A stretch of 47,636 bases of DNA from positions 1 through 47,636 of the forward strand of contig JAYZLP010000040.1 in NCBI GenBank assembly GCA_036154155.1. Reading direction: 5' to 3'. The notes under the pieces are model-generated. The model had not been told where the DNA came from. It saw only the letters and a program-made list of their open reading frames with translations, and made no database searches. Below, one piece after another: positions 1 to 8,956 of the stretch. Numbering within the stretch: the stretch's first letter is position 1; each line of letters begins with the position of its first letter. Origin of the DNA: MGIIb-O5 sp036154155 (GTDB taxonomy: Archaea > Thermoplasmatota > Poseidoniia > Poseidoniales > Thalassarchaeaceae). The translations under genes and the position numbers were made by a program.

Positions 1-2
1 GC

Positions 3-1559
3 GAAGATGAAGGGTACGCCCGGCAGATGTTCCAGCACTTTGGGATGGAGGGGGGCGAGGAGCCCAGCATGATGATCGCCCTGTCGACTGGGGATCGTCA
101 GTTCAAGTTCGTCATGCCTGACATGCCAGCACTGAACCAAAGAATGTCGGGGGACGTCTTCATCAATGGGGCGTGGAGGCTTGGCGATGCCGCTGATCAC
201 TATGAAGGGAATTTGGATTGGGGTGAAAATACCGTCGGGATGTACTATGGTTACGACAATTGCGAATGGGGTGAGCCTCGGGACCAGTGGTGGGGCTACG
301 ATTCCGAACGATACGAAATGTGGGTTTGTAATCGGGATGGTGATGATCCGGATTATGATTACAACTTGTGGGCCTACTGCGAGGACAGGGGAGGAGAGTG
401 GCAGTGGTACTGCTATGACCATCCTTGGGTGGTTGAAGAAGACTTTAGCCATCCTTACGGATATGTTGGCGGGGGGCCTGAAAACGCAAACGGGACCCTC
501 TTGGACATCAATAACGAATACACAAGAGGGAATCTGTGGGAAATAGCCCTGTCGAAGTATGTCAACAAAATTGACGACATAGTGGAGCCAGAGCCGTGGC
601 ACTGGAGTGTGCACTTGAGTGTCTACTCAGTCGGGCTATTGGGCATAGTGACTTTCGCCCACAGGGCACGAAAGGAGAGGTTTTTCGATGCGGATTTCAC
701 GGAAACGGCTTACAGTGCGCAGCAAAGGCTGGGCTTTGCCTACTCGAGGCGGAGGGGAATGCTGTCCCTCAAGAGCCTGAAGGGGGGTTCTGACGGGACG
801 GCCTTCGAGAAGGTGAGCGACCAGATAGAGGAGCTGACCAAAGCGATCACTGGGGACCTGCGGGAAGAAATTGGGCCCGACATCGAGGACGAGCTGTACA
901 AGAGCTGTGCTGAGCTAAACAAGAGAGCCGACGACGTTGGGATTCCAGAAGAGGTTCAATTGATCGACATTGATCTGGGGAATGAGTTCAGCGCGATGAT
1001 GGAATACGCTGATTCGCGAGACAGGATCAACTCGATCTTTCTGATTTGCTTGGCCCCCGCGTATGTCGCCTTGATCTGGCTAGGGCTGAGCATGATTGCC
1101 TACCACCCATTCACTCTTGGGGACTGGTTCCTGGAGGATCCATGGTTGGTCATTTGGCTCAGTAATCCGATGGTCGGATTCATGGTGGTCGGTTCCAGTA
1201 TAGCCCTATTCCTAATCCATGGGTTCACCGCATGGTCGGTTCCGCCTTTGGTCAGACAATTCACAGGGATCCGTCAGCCCCTATTCCCATTCTATAGACC
1301 CCGTCCGATTGCTCGGGTTACAGATTACAGCAATGTTATCATCCCCGTGGCTGTTGGCTCCGCTATTATCGACGATGTAGTCTATGGCGGGTATGTCGTC
1401 GAAAGCGCTGGGTTTGACGAACACGGGAACGAGATATACGAGACCAGTAGGCCCGTGAGCAGTGGTAATGGCTGTAGCGGCGGTGGCTGCGGCGGTGGCT
1501 GCGGCGGCGGTGGCTGCGGCGGCGGTGGCGGTGGCTGCGGCGGCGGTGGCGGGTTCTAG
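3..1559 (+). CDS. Membrane protein with Gly/Cys-rich C-terminal tail, 5' truncated (possible TPM/YgcG-like)
   Basis: The frame is open to the left edge of the window, so the N-terminus is missing; the first internal ATG is at 27. An early segment (ALSTGDRQFKF) loosely resembles TPM-domain proteins. A Trp/Tyr/Asp-rich stretch follows, then a probable membrane helix near residue 200, a charged cytoplasmic-looking segment, and two further hydrophobic segments near residues 345-365 and 390-412, counted from that ATG. The protein ends in a tail of about 30 residues made almost only of Gly with five Cys. Gly-rich tails are known from YgcG/TPM and DUF2207 proteins; regularly spaced Cys are unusual. 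It converges on aceE with 112 bp between. The family assignment is weak; the membrane topology and tail are plain in the sequence. Confidence 0.7.
   Translation, partial: EDEGYARQMFQHFGMEGGEEPSMMIALSTGDRQFKFVMPDMPALNQRMSGDVFINGAWRLGDAADHYEGNLDWGENTVGMYYGYDNCEWGEPRDQWWGYDSERYEMWVCNRDGDDPDYDYNLWAYCEDRGGEWQWYCYDHPWVVEEDFSHPYGYVGGGPENANGTLLDINNEYTRGNLWEIALSKYVNKIDDIVEPEPWHWSVHLSVYSVGLLGIVTFAHRARKERFFDADFTETAYSAQQRLGFAYSRRRGMLSLKSLKGGSDGTAFEKVSDQIEELTKAITGDLREEIGPDIEDELYKSCAELNKRADDVGIPEEVQLIDIDLGNEFSAMMEYADSRDRINSIFLICLAPAYVALIWLGLSMIAYHPFTLGDWFLEDPWLVIWLSNPMVGFMVVGSSIALFLIHGFTAWSVPPLVRQFTGIRQPLFPFYRPRPIARVTDYSNVIIPVAVGSAIIDDVVYGGYVVESAGFDEHGNEIYETSRPVSSGNGCSGGGCGGGCGGGGCGGGGGGCGGGGGF
1473..1556 (+). 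repeat. GGC/TGC microsatellite coding the Gly/Cys tail
   Basis: Imperfect runs of ggcggtggctgc-type triplets encode the terminal Gly-Cys tail of the first protein. Such a tract can change length by slippage without breaking the frame, so tail length may vary between strains. Confidence 0.8.
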
Positions 1560-1671
1560 GGCTTCTTCGAACCCCTTATCTTCGCTATCATCGACCCTAT
1601 TGTGGCGAGGTAGATCTTGTTCCTCCACAGCCACGAGACCAGTCTGAAGGCCCCCTTCACCCTGCCCATTC

Positions 1672-4329
1672 TCATTCCGCCTTGTCTTCCCTAGTGAGGC
1701 TGAGGCCCATCTTGCTAGCGGCCCCCTCGACTGTTCCATCGGGCATCTCGCCCTCCTGCTCGAGCGCGGATAGGGCTGCCAGCACTATGCTCTCGGTGTC
1801 TATCTCGAAGAACCTCCTGAGGCTCTCCCTGGTGTCGGATCGGCCGAATCCATCGGTCCCTAGGACCACGAATCGCCCACCTACCCACCTTTGGATCATT
1901 TCGGGGACAGCTGCGATGTAGTCCGAAACTGCGACTGTGGGCGTATCGTCGCCGAAGCACTCGGATGCGTATGGTTCCCTCTTGTCCTGGGGGTTGAGCC
2001 TGTTGTGCCGCTCGGAGTCCAGGCCGTCCCTCCGCAGCTCCCCGTATGAGGTGATGGACCAGACCTCTGATGATACGCCATGCTCGGCTTCCAGAATCGA
2101 TGAGGCCTCGCGAGCGTACTGCAGTATTGGACCCGAGCCGAGAATCCTGATCGAGGGGGATTGCCCTGCCGAGTCCTGAACCTTGTAGGCTCCCCTGATT
2201 ATCCCCTCGTCCGCTCCCTCGGGCTTTGCGACCTGCTGCTGGTTCTCATTGTAGAGCATGATGTAGTGGATGACATCGAGGTCCTTGCCCCACATCTCGT
2301 CTATCCCATGCCGGATTATCGTTGCTAGCTCGTAGGCATACGCCGGGTCCCAAGCGCGGCAGCCCGGGACAGTAGACGCGACCAGGAGGCTGTGCCCGTC
2401 CTGGTGCTGGAGCCCCTCTCCGTTCAAGGTGGTCCTGCCAGCCGTTGCACCCATGAGGAATCCCCTCGCCCTGGAGTCGGCGGCTGCCCAAACCTGGTCG
2501 GCTATCCTCTGGAAACCGAACATGGAGTAGAAGGTGTAGAACGGCAGGGTAGGGGAGGCTGAGTGGGAGTATGATGTGGCTGAGGCTGTCCATGTTGCCA
2601 TGGAAGTTGCCTCCGCAATGCCCTCTTGGATAATCTGACCCGACTCGTCCTCCTTGTACTTCATCAGCATCTTGTGGTCTACGGGAGTGTAATTCTGGCC
2701 GACCTGTGAGAATATCCCAAACTCGCTGAAGAGGGGGTCCATGCCGAATGTCCTTCCCTCATCTGGAATAATAGGAACCACCCTTGGGCCGATGTCGGAC
2801 TTGAGAAGGTTCCTCAGTAGCCTCACGAACACCATGGTTGTGGAGACGAGTTGCCCCTCTCTCGTGCCATCGTCGAACTCGGAGAACGTGGATTCGTCAG
2901 GGGCCTCTATCCCGGTAGGGGGCGATTTCCTAGATGGTAGGTATCCGCCCAGTGCCTCCCTCTTGCTTCTCATGTAATCAACCTCGTCCGAGTCTTCCCC
3001 TGGGTGGTAAAGGGGCGTGTCCTCCAATTTGTCGTCACTAATCGGGAGTTCCAGGGAGTCTCTGTATGCGATCAGGTCGTCTAATGCCATCTTCTTCTTC
3101 TGGTGCGTCGAGTTCCTCCCTTCGAAGGAGTCGATTCCCCAGCCCTTAACGGTGTGAGCGAGGATTACCGCGGGTCCTTCGGCAGCTTCTGCAGCCTTGT
3201 ATGCCGCATACACCTTGCGTGGGTCGTGGCCCCCTCTGCGTAGGTTCTCAATGTCCTCATCACTCATTGACCCGCCGATTGAGGAGAGTTGTTCGTTCCC
3301 GGAAAAGAACTCGGCCTTGAACTCGGATGGTTCGAGTGTGCTCATCCTCTGCCAATCACCATCGGTGATTCCTTCTATCCTATTGAGGACGGCCCCCATT
3401 GCATCCTGATTCATTATCCGGTCCCAACCTGACCCCCATAGGACCTTGATCACTGTCCAACCGGCTCCACGGTAAAGGCCCTCTAGCTCCTGAATGATCT
3501 TCGCGTTTCCTCTGACTGGTCCGTCGAGGCGCTGAAGGTTGCAATTGACCACAACTATGAGATTGTCTAGATTCTCTCGCCCGGCGATAGCTATGGAGGC
3601 GATTGACTCGGGCTCGTCCATCTCTCCGTCTCCTAGGAATGCGAAAACGCGGCTTCCTGACGTGTCAGCGAGGCCCCTGTGGTGTAGGTACTTCCAGAAC
3701 CTGGCTTGCATTACTGCTGCAAGGGGGCCGAGTCCCATAGAGACGGTAGTGTACTCCCAGAATTCTGGCATTAATCGTGGATGGGGGTAGGAAGAGAGGC
3801 CGTCGGAGAAGGCCTCTTGGCGGAAGTTAACGAGTTGTTCTCTGGAGATCCTTCCCTCCATGAAAGCGCGAGCGTAAATTCCCGGGCTTCCGTGTCCTTG
3901 GATATAGAGGGCGTCTCCAATGCCGTTGCTCTCCTTGCCCCTGAATATATGATTGAAACCGACCTCGTAGAGCGTTGAGCTGGAAGCGTAAGTGGAGATG
4001 TGCCCCCCTATGCCATCTATTCTCCGATTAGCGTCGGAAACCACCACAGCTGCGTTCCATAGGACGATGTTCTGGATTCTTTCCTCTAAATCCATATCTC
4101 CGGGATAGGGAGGCTGTTGGTCGATTGCGATGGAGTTGAGGTAGGGGGTCCTGGAGGGGGGTCGTATTGGGATCGACAGGTCCTCGGCCTCGATCATCAA
4201 CTCGTGCAGAAGGAGTCGTGCCCTCTCAACACCATGGGAGTCGACCACAGAACGGAGAGACTCGAGCCACTCATCGGTCTCCTCGGGGTCCACATCAGGG
4301 AGTTTTGGGCGGGTTCTTGGTCCTGACAA
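1672..4329 (-). CDS. aceE: Pyruvate dehydrogenase E1 component, homodimeric AceE type
   Basis: Thiamine-diphosphate enzyme that decarboxylates pyruvate and acetylates the lipoyl group of an E2 partner, feeding acetyl-CoA synthesis. The 885 residues match the usual AceE length and align from end to end: PDVDPEETDEWLESL at the N-terminus, the ThDP/Mg motif GDGEMDEPES at about 233-242, and NLQRLDGPVRGN at about 264-275. The start is a TTG at 4329, chosen because family similarity begins at residue 11 and a GGAG lies six bases upstream; the first in-frame ATG would cut conserved sequence. No E2 or E3 gene is adjacent. It follows the GNAT gene on the same strand after a 77-bp spacer holding two perfect palindromes. 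Most archaea use pyruvate:ferredoxin oxidoreductase, so this points to a bacterial origin. Confidence 0.96.
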   Translation of the reverse strand: MSGPRTRPKLPDVDPEETDEWLESLRSVVDSHGVERARLLLHELMIEAEDLSIPIRPPSRTPYLNSIAIDQQPPYPGDMDLEERIQNIVLWNAAVVVSDANRRIDGIGGHISTYASSSTLYEVGFNHIFRGKESNGIGDALYIQGHGSPGIYARAFMEGRISREQLVNFRQEAFSDGLSSYPHPRLMPEFWEYTTVSMGLGPLAAVMQARFWKYLHHRGLADTSGSRVFAFLGDGEMDEPESIASIAIAGRENLDNLIVVVNCNLQRLDGPVRGNAKIIQELEGLYRGAGWTVIKVLWGSGWDRIMNQDAMGAVLNRIEGITDGDWQRMSTLEPSEFKAEFFSGNEQLSSIGGSMSDEDIENLRRGGHDPRKVYAAYKAAEAAEGPAVILAHTVKGWGIDSFEGRNSTHQKKKMALDDLIAYRDSLELPISDDKLEDTPLYHPGEDSDEVDYMRSKREALGGYLPSRKSPPTGIEAPDESTFSEFDDGTREGQLVSTTMVFVRLLRNLLKSDIGPRVVPIIPDEGRTFGMDPLFSEFGIFSQVGQNYTPVDHKMLMKYKEDESGQIIQEGIAEATSMATWTASATSYSHSASPTLPFYTFYSMFGFQRIADQVWAAADSRARGFLMGATAGRTTLNGEGLQHQDGHSLLVASTVPGCRAWDPAYAYELATIIRHGIDEMWGKDLDVIHYIMLYNENQQQVAKPEGADEGIIRGAYKVQDSAGQSPSIRILGSGPILQYAREASSILEAEHGVSSEVWSITSYGELRRDGLDSERHNRLNPQDKREPYASECFGDDTPTVAVSDYIAAVPEMIQRWVGGRFVVLGTDGFGRSDTRESLRRFFEIDTESIVLAALSALEQEGEMPDGTVEGAASKMGLSLTREDKAE

Positions 4330-4337
4330 GTCGAACT

Positions 4338-4373
4338 CCTGCCCCTATGGGGCAGGCTTCCCACCACTAGTGG
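4338..4373 (-). promoter_or_regulatory. Two palindromes upstream of aceE
   Basis: Directly upstream of the aceE TTG lie an 8-bp-stem hairpin (CCTGCCCC-TAT-GGGGCAGG, 4338-4356) and a perfect 10-bp palindrome (CCACTAGTGG, 4364-4373). The proximal hairpin arm touches the GGAG that probably serves as ribosome binding site. They could be an operator, a terminator of the upstream GNAT gene, or an mRNA structure limiting translation. Function is inferred; the symmetry is visible. Confidence 0.5.
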
Positions 4374-4406
4374 ATTATTCAATGTTCGATATGGAGGGGG
4401 GGTTAC

Positions 4407-5066
4407 TCAATTGGTTCCTCTGTTCGGGCCGACGGTGATTACGTGGCACTCGTGGAGAGTCCGCACACCCGCCACGGTAATCGATGAGTCTCCTTCGATG
4501 CACCTTTGTCCGGACCACTTGCCGACCACCTTCATCACGGTACTCTTCCCAGCGGGATTCAATGGGTCGACCTTCAATTCGACGTTGACGTCCTCTAGCT
4601 CTCCTAGCCATGACAGGGCGGCCTCAATGGAGCGGCTAGCTATCCCATGTTGTTGTTCTGAGCTTCTGACCCAGTAGCCAAGATTCCAATTGGCCTTCCC
4701 CGACCTTGTGATCCTATCAAAGCCGATCAGTCCTAGGATGTAGTCGTCCCATGGCCTGATCATCACCCAGTGATGGAGTAGTCCGGACCTACCCATCCTT
4801 TCTGTCTCAGAGAGGAAGTCCCTGATTTGGTCCTCGATGTCCTTGTCTGGGATTATCCACGGCATTGCTCTACTGACTTCGGGCCAAGTCTCCTCAAATG
4901 CCTCGATTATCTCAGAAACCAGAAGGCTAGACGCAGGGCGTAATACGAGGTTCTCGTCGACCCTGATTGTCGAAGTGGCACGCCTTAGCACGTGCTTGCG
5001 GAAGAGTCCTGTTGCATCAGTACTCCGGAGAGGGGGGCTGTCAGGGACGGAGCTTTGTTCTGGCAT
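4407..5066 (-). CDS. GNAT-family N-acetyltransferase (RimJ/RimL-like)
   Basis: A 219-residue protein with the GNAT layout: a beta strand starting ENLVLRPAS near residue 39, a central GLIGFDRI strand at about 112-119, a GYWV strand at 130-133, and the acetyl-CoA pyrophosphate loop EQQHGIAS at 137-143, followed by a helix. This pattern is typical of RimJ/RimL-type enzymes that acetylate protein N-termini or small amines; the substrate cannot be read from sequence. An extra segment of about 35 residues precedes the domain. Its start overlaps the 3' end of the upstream acidic protein gene by 26 bp, so the two are very likely co-transcribed and translationally coupled. Confidence 0.85.
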   Translation of the reverse strand: MPEQSSVPDSPPLRSTDATGLFRKHVLRRATSTIRVDENLVLRPASSLLVSEIIEAFEETWPEVSRAMPWIIPDKDIEDQIRDFLSETERMGRSGLLHHWVMIRPWDDYILGLIGFDRITRSGKANWNLGYWVRSSEQQHGIASRSIEAALSWLGELEDVNVELKVDPLNPAGKSTVMKVVGKWSGQRCIEGDSSITVAGVRTLHECHVITVGPNRGTN

Positions 5067-6309
5067 TTGAGACGTTGGAATCGTCTGGATAGGTCTTTGT
5101 TGCTACATCCAGAAGCCTGTCAACTGCCTGTGCCCTTCCGATCCTTTGGAGAAGGGCCCCGATTGGGTAGATCAATTTGGTTCGGTCACCGAGATGAGGG
5201 CCGACCTCGTCCAAGATTACCGTGGCTTGAGCTATGTTCTTCGATCTGGCCGCCTCCATAGCAGATTTCACCATCTGTGCAACCTTCCTTCCGGGCCACA
5301 TTTCCTGCTGGGCCCATGGCCAAATATTCTCGATCTCTGGTTCCTCCTCTATTGGAGCGCTTTCCCTAAGGAAAGAGAGGTTTGGAGGTGGCGGGATAGG
5401 CATTGGTGGCTGGTCCTCATCCACTTCAGGCGCGATAATTGGTGGCCTGGGGGGAGGGAGGTCAATCGGAGGAGGCGGGATTGGCTTCTCCGGCTCCGGC
5501 TCCGGCTCGGCCTCTAGAAGTGAAATGATCTCCGACTTCTTCAACTTGGAATAACCCGAGAGGCCTCTTTCGCTTGCCATGGACTTCAGTTGCTCTACTG
5601 TTAGATCGGATAGTTGCCTAGCCTCCGGCTCCGGCTCCGGCTCCGGCTCTGGCTCCGGCTCCGGCTCTGGCTCCGGCTCCGGCTCCGGCTCTGGCTCCGG
5701 CTCTGGCTCCGGCTCTGGCTCCGGCTCCGGCTCCGGCTCCTTTGGGGTTGCATCGGGAATTTCGCTGGCAGCTACGATTTCGACCTCTTCCGCCGATTCC
5801 GAGGTGGGTTGTATCAATTCCACTTGCTGCGGAGATATTTCCTCAACTACCTCGGGCTCTGAATCGGGGACCTCGAACTTGGTCACAAACTCAGGGGCGT
5901 CCTCGGGCTTCAGTTCGTAGGGCTCGACCTCTTCGCCTTCACTGGGTTCTGGAATATCCACAGTAAGTGCAAAGCTCGGCTTCTGCTTGGTAACCACTGA
6001 GTCGTCCTTGCCATATTGCTTGACATCAATCGTGACATCATCCATAGTGAACGTGGTCTTTGACCAGTCTACTACCTCTTCATCCTCGTCTTCTTCGAAA
6101 TCCCCCAGAAGTTCGTCGAAAAGATCGGATGCCTCTCCTTCGTCGACCGATGCCTCTTGTTGGTGCGTTGCTTTCTGGAGCTGGTAGGAGCATCTCGAAC
6201 ATGCGTCCGCTTCTAGGGGGTTTTTCTGCTGACAAAGCGGGCATTCTATGCCCTCATCGTCCTTCTTACGATTGAATTTGAATCTGTCAAACACCGGTAT
6301 GCCCCCCAC
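5041..6309 (-). CDS. Acidic zinc-ribbon protein with Pro-Glu repeat and SAP-like domain
   Basis: 422 residues. A CxxC...CxxC zinc ribbon (Cys 23, 26, 37, 40) is followed by a long acidic region rich in Glu and Pro, a pure (Pro-Glu)n tract at about 190-230, and a helical segment at about 230-266 (LSDLTVEQLKSMASERGL...) that fits a SAP or Rho-N-like nucleic-acid-binding fold. A Pro-rich linker (PIPPPPIDLPPP) leads to a helical C-terminus of about 95 residues resembling a TPR pair. The start is a GTG at 6309; another in-frame GTG at 6294 would drop five residues. No precise function is recognised. Zinc ribbon plus SAP-like domain suggests binding of nucleic acid or a transcription complex, with the Pro-Glu tract as a stiff spacer. 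Confidence 0.8.
   Translation of the reverse strand: MGGIPVFDRFKFNRKKDDEGIECPLCQQKNPLEADACSRCSYQLQKATHQQEASVDEGEASDLFDELLGDFEEDEDEEVVDWSKTTFTMDDVTIDVKQYGKDDSVVTKQKPSFALTVDIPEPSEGEEVEPYELKPEDAPEFVTKFEVPDSEPEVVEEISPQQVELIQPTSESAEEVEIVAASEIPDATPKEPEPEPEPEPEPEPEPEPEPEPEPEPEPEPEPEPEPEPEARQLSDLTVEQLKSMASERGLSGYSKLKKSEIISLLEAEPEPEPEKPIPPPPIDLPPPRPPIIAPEVDEDQPPMPIPPPPNLSFLRESAPIEEEPEIENIWPWAQQEMWPGRKVAQMVKSAMEAARSKNIAQATVILDEVGPHLGDRTKLIYPIGALLQRIGRAQAVDRLLDVATKTYPDDSNVSNARTKLRP
5622..5740 (-). repeat. Hexanucleotide (GGCTCC/GGCTCT) repeat coding Pro-Glu
   Basis: About 20 tandem copies of a 6-bp unit (ggctcc with ggctct variants) encode the (Pro-Glu)n tract of the SAP-like protein. A unit of two codons means length changes keep the frame, so the spacer length can vary. 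Confidence 0.92.
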
Positions 6310-6378
6310 CCGTAGGCGGCTTCCCAGAAACTCATCGTATAATCCTCACGGGAAGGTGCTCGGGTTGAATCGTACGAA

Positions 6379-8361
6379 ATGGGGCATTTGCTCTCGGGGA
6401 ATGGTGATGAGGGGGCTTCTACGCGCAGTATTGTGGAAGGGGAGCCCGAGGAACTGCCTTCTAGGTTCAAGAGGAGCCAGGATCACCACGAGGCTTACCA
6501 GAAGCTGATCAGATGGGAGCTGGATGACGAGCTTGCGTCGACAGAACGTAGGCTCAGAAACTGGTCCAGGGAGAGGCTTGTCTCCAATGGTGTTGCACTG
6601 TTTGATCTAGTAGCTAAACCAGATGGATGGCTATTTGATCAGCGGGTTGTGAAACTTGGCAAGAGGGGAAGGGGCGATTTGGGTTCTCATCGCTTCAGGC
6701 AGGGGGATATAGTGATGCTGAGTCGTGGAGATCCTCTGTCCGAAAGGCCAATTGAGGCGATAGTTAGTGAAAGGAGGAGGAACTCCATCAAAATCGTCTT
6801 GCCTGAGCTTCCTTCTGACATAAGGAAAGACAGTTGGAGAATGGACAGGGGGGCCAATAGAGTCGCTTACGATAGGATGAGGGACGCACTGAACGCAATC
6901 TTCCAGGAAGAAGGCGGAGCACCGCTTCGAGAGTTGATTCTTGGCTTGGTTCACGACCCTGCAGGAACTGCTTCCCTCCCTCCACAGCTTGGAGGGGTCA
7001 GAGGAAGAAGCTACTCTCTGGACATGAATCTAAATGAGGCTCAGAGAAGTGCAGCAAAGGCGGCGGTTGAGCAGAGAATGACTCTCATTCAAGGCCCTCC
7101 TGGGACAGGGAAGACCCATACTGCGGTGAGAATACTAGAGGCTTGGGCGCAGCAAGACATGGGTACGGTTCTGGCTGTTGCCGATTCTAATGTCGCCGTA
7201 GACAACCTTCTGGAGGGGCTATTGAAGCTGGGTGTCAGAGCAGTGAGGTTGGGTCAGCCAGTCAAGGTAAGAGAGGGGCTTAGGGAGGCTACGATGGACG
7301 CTTTGATGGAGAAGCACCCACTGAGGAGGGATCTGGTTGAACATCTGGAGCTCAATGAGAAGTTGGGAAGAAAGATCAAGGGAATGAGGGGTGGAAAGGA
7401 GAAGGGGTTGGCCCATAGGGATCTCAGCAGAGGATGGAAGGAGGTGCGTAAAATTGAGGGGCAGATGCGTGACGATATTCTTGACAAGGCCCAGGTTCTT
7501 TGCTGCACTTGCATAGGCTCTGGTCATGAGCTACTCGATGGAAGGCGCTTTCCCCAGGTTCTGCTGGATGAGTCGACACAGGCAACCGAGCCGGCGTCCC
7601 TTGTTCCAATTGTTCGTGGAGCAAGGCAGGTAGTACTGGTTGGCGATCACAAGCAACTGCCTCCAACTGTCATATCCCGTAGGGCAGAGAGTGGCGGGCT
7701 GTCTAAGTCGCTATTCGAGAGAATGATGGGGATGGGGATAGAAGCCCACCTTTTGACCACGCAATACAGGATGCATCCAGCTATCTCAGAGTTTCCGAAC
7801 GGGGCCTTCTACGATGGCCTCCTAGTGGATGGGGTCGATAGTGACCAACGACCCACGCCAGCAGGCGTCCTATGGCCTGATTGGGATGCCCCGATTGCAT
7901 TCATTCCGGTTGATGGGGGGGAGGTTGTGGCTCCTGACGGGGAGTCGAAGGAAAATGCCGTCGAGGCTTCTTGGGTTTCGAAAATAGTCGAGGGTTTGGT
8001 GGACACGGGGGATGTCGGGATGGAGGACATCGGAGTAATCACCCCTTATGCGGCACAGGTGAGGGCTATCAGGGACGTTCTTCCTGAATCGATTCAGGAC
8101 GTGGAGGTGAAGACCGTGGACGGCTACCAGGGCAGGGAGAAGGAGGTGATTGTGTTCTCGTGTGTAAGGTCCAACAGTGATGGCAAGGTTGGGTTCCTCT
8201 CCGACCCTAGGAGGCTGAATGTGGCCCTTACTCGCGCGAGGAGGGGTTTGATAGTGATTGGTGACCCCGCGACATTAAGATTCGATGAGAACTGGGAAGG
8301 ATGGCTCAGACATGCCAGAGAACGCAACTTTGAGGCTTGGCACATCCTCGGAATGTCCTGA
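6379..8361 (+). CDS. SF1 helicase of the UPF1/IGHMBP2/DNA2-NAM7 type
   Basis: A 660-residue superfamily 1 helicase. An N-terminal oligonucleotide-binding part (about 1-210) precedes the motor: NEAQRSAAKAAV (Q-motif-like), Walker A GPPGTGKTHT near 239, motif II LLDESTQATEP near 395, VGDHKQLPPT near 422, TTQYRMHP (motif IV region), TVDGYQGREKEV near 579 and LNVALTRARRG near 613. This is the layout of IGHMBP2/UPF1-like 5'-3' helicases acting on RNA or DNA. The ATG at 6379 gives the listed length; conserved sequence begins near residue 30, so a slightly later start is possible. It diverges from the SAP-like gene with about 70 bp between and is followed after 9 bp by the RDD gene. Confidence 0.93.
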   Translation: MGHLLSGNGDEGASTRSIVEGEPEELPSRFKRSQDHHEAYQKLIRWELDDELASTERRLRNWSRERLVSNGVALFDLVAKPDGWLFDQRVVKLGKRGRGDLGSHRFRQGDIVMLSRGDPLSERPIEAIVSERRRNSIKIVLPELPSDIRKDSWRMDRGANRVAYDRMRDALNAIFQEEGGAPLRELILGLVHDPAGTASLPPQLGGVRGRSYSLDMNLNEAQRSAAKAAVEQRMTLIQGPPGTGKTHTAVRILEAWAQQDMGTVLAVADSNVAVDNLLEGLLKLGVRAVRLGQPVKVREGLREATMDALMEKHPLRRDLVEHLELNEKLGRKIKGMRGGKEKGLAHRDLSRGWKEVRKIEGQMRDDILDKAQVLCCTCIGSGHELLDGRRFPQVLLDESTQATEPASLVPIVRGARQVVLVGDHKQLPPTVISRRAESGGLSKSLFERMMGMGIEAHLLTTQYRMHPAISEFPNGAFYDGLLVDGVDSDQRPTPAGVLWPDWDAPIAFIPVDGGEVVAPDGESKENAVEASWVSKIVEGLVDTGDVGMEDIGVITPYAAQVRAIRDVLPESIQDVEVKTVDGYQGREKEVIVFSCVRSNSDGKVGFLSDPRRLNVALTRARRGLIVIGDPATLRFDENWEGWLRHARERNFEAWHILGMS

Positions 8362-8370
8362 GGGTGCATC

Positions 8371-8949
8371 ATGATAGACCACGATTCCCCAATATCGCTC
8401 ACCCCAGTGAGTGGGGGCACGCTGGCAAAGGCAATAGTTTCCGAGCAGGCGGGCGAGCACTGGAATCTACCAGAGGGAACCATTCTGGCTTCTGGGGTAA
8501 GGAGGGGTACTTCACTGATTATTGACATCGTCATCGTGACCACCTTACTCATGCTGGCAACGAAGTGGGAGCTGTTCCATGTATGGGTGCTTGAGACGTG
8601 GAGGACCAGTCCCCATTATTCCATAGCATACAGCTTCGTTCTTCTGGCCTCTCACTGGTTGTACTGGAGGATAACAGGCCTGTGGTACTCCAGATCCCTT
8701 GGCCAGAAAATGATGGGGCTTGCCGTAGTCTGTTCGGATGGAAGCGCAGTAACTAGCCAAATGTGGGACAGGCGTGCCATTTGGAAGCTGGTTTACCTGA
8801 TCCCCCTGGTAAATATTGCAACGGCTGTCTACGAGGTAGCGAGGATTTTCCAACGTCACACTCATCAAACCAATCTAGATCTGAAAATCGGAACGATTGT
8901 GGCTCATGCCAACTCCTTGCCCCCGGCAAGTCGGAAGCACATCAGGTAG
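8371..8949 (+). CDS. RDD-family membrane protein
   Basis: 192 residues with three hydrophobic segments. The family signature is present: an Arg-Arg before the first helix with an Asp inside it (RRGTSLIIDIVIV), then SLGQKMMGLAVVCSDG with a conserved Arg shortly after, then the third helix. RDD proteins are small integral membrane proteins, some linked to ion or compatible-solute transport, but most have no assigned role. The ATG sits nine bases after the helicase stop, and the tsaC-like gene begins seven bases after its stop, so all are likely in one transcript. Confidence 0.88.
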   Translation: MIDHDSPISLTPVSGGTLAKAIVSEQAGEHWNLPEGTILASGVRRGTSLIIDIVIVTTLLMLATKWELFHVWVLETWRTSPHYSIAYSFVLLASHWLYWRITGLWYSRSLGQKMMGLAVVCSDGSAVTSQMWDRRAIWKLVYLIPLVNIATAVYEVARIFQRHTHQTNLDLKIGTIVAHANSLPPASRKHIR

Positions 8950-8956
8950 GTTCGAA

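Noticed and set aside
1281..1739. 152-codon minus-strand frame over the Gly/Cys tail
   Set aside because: It is the complement of the GGC repeat (poly-Ala/Thr) and runs over the coding region of a better-supported gene.
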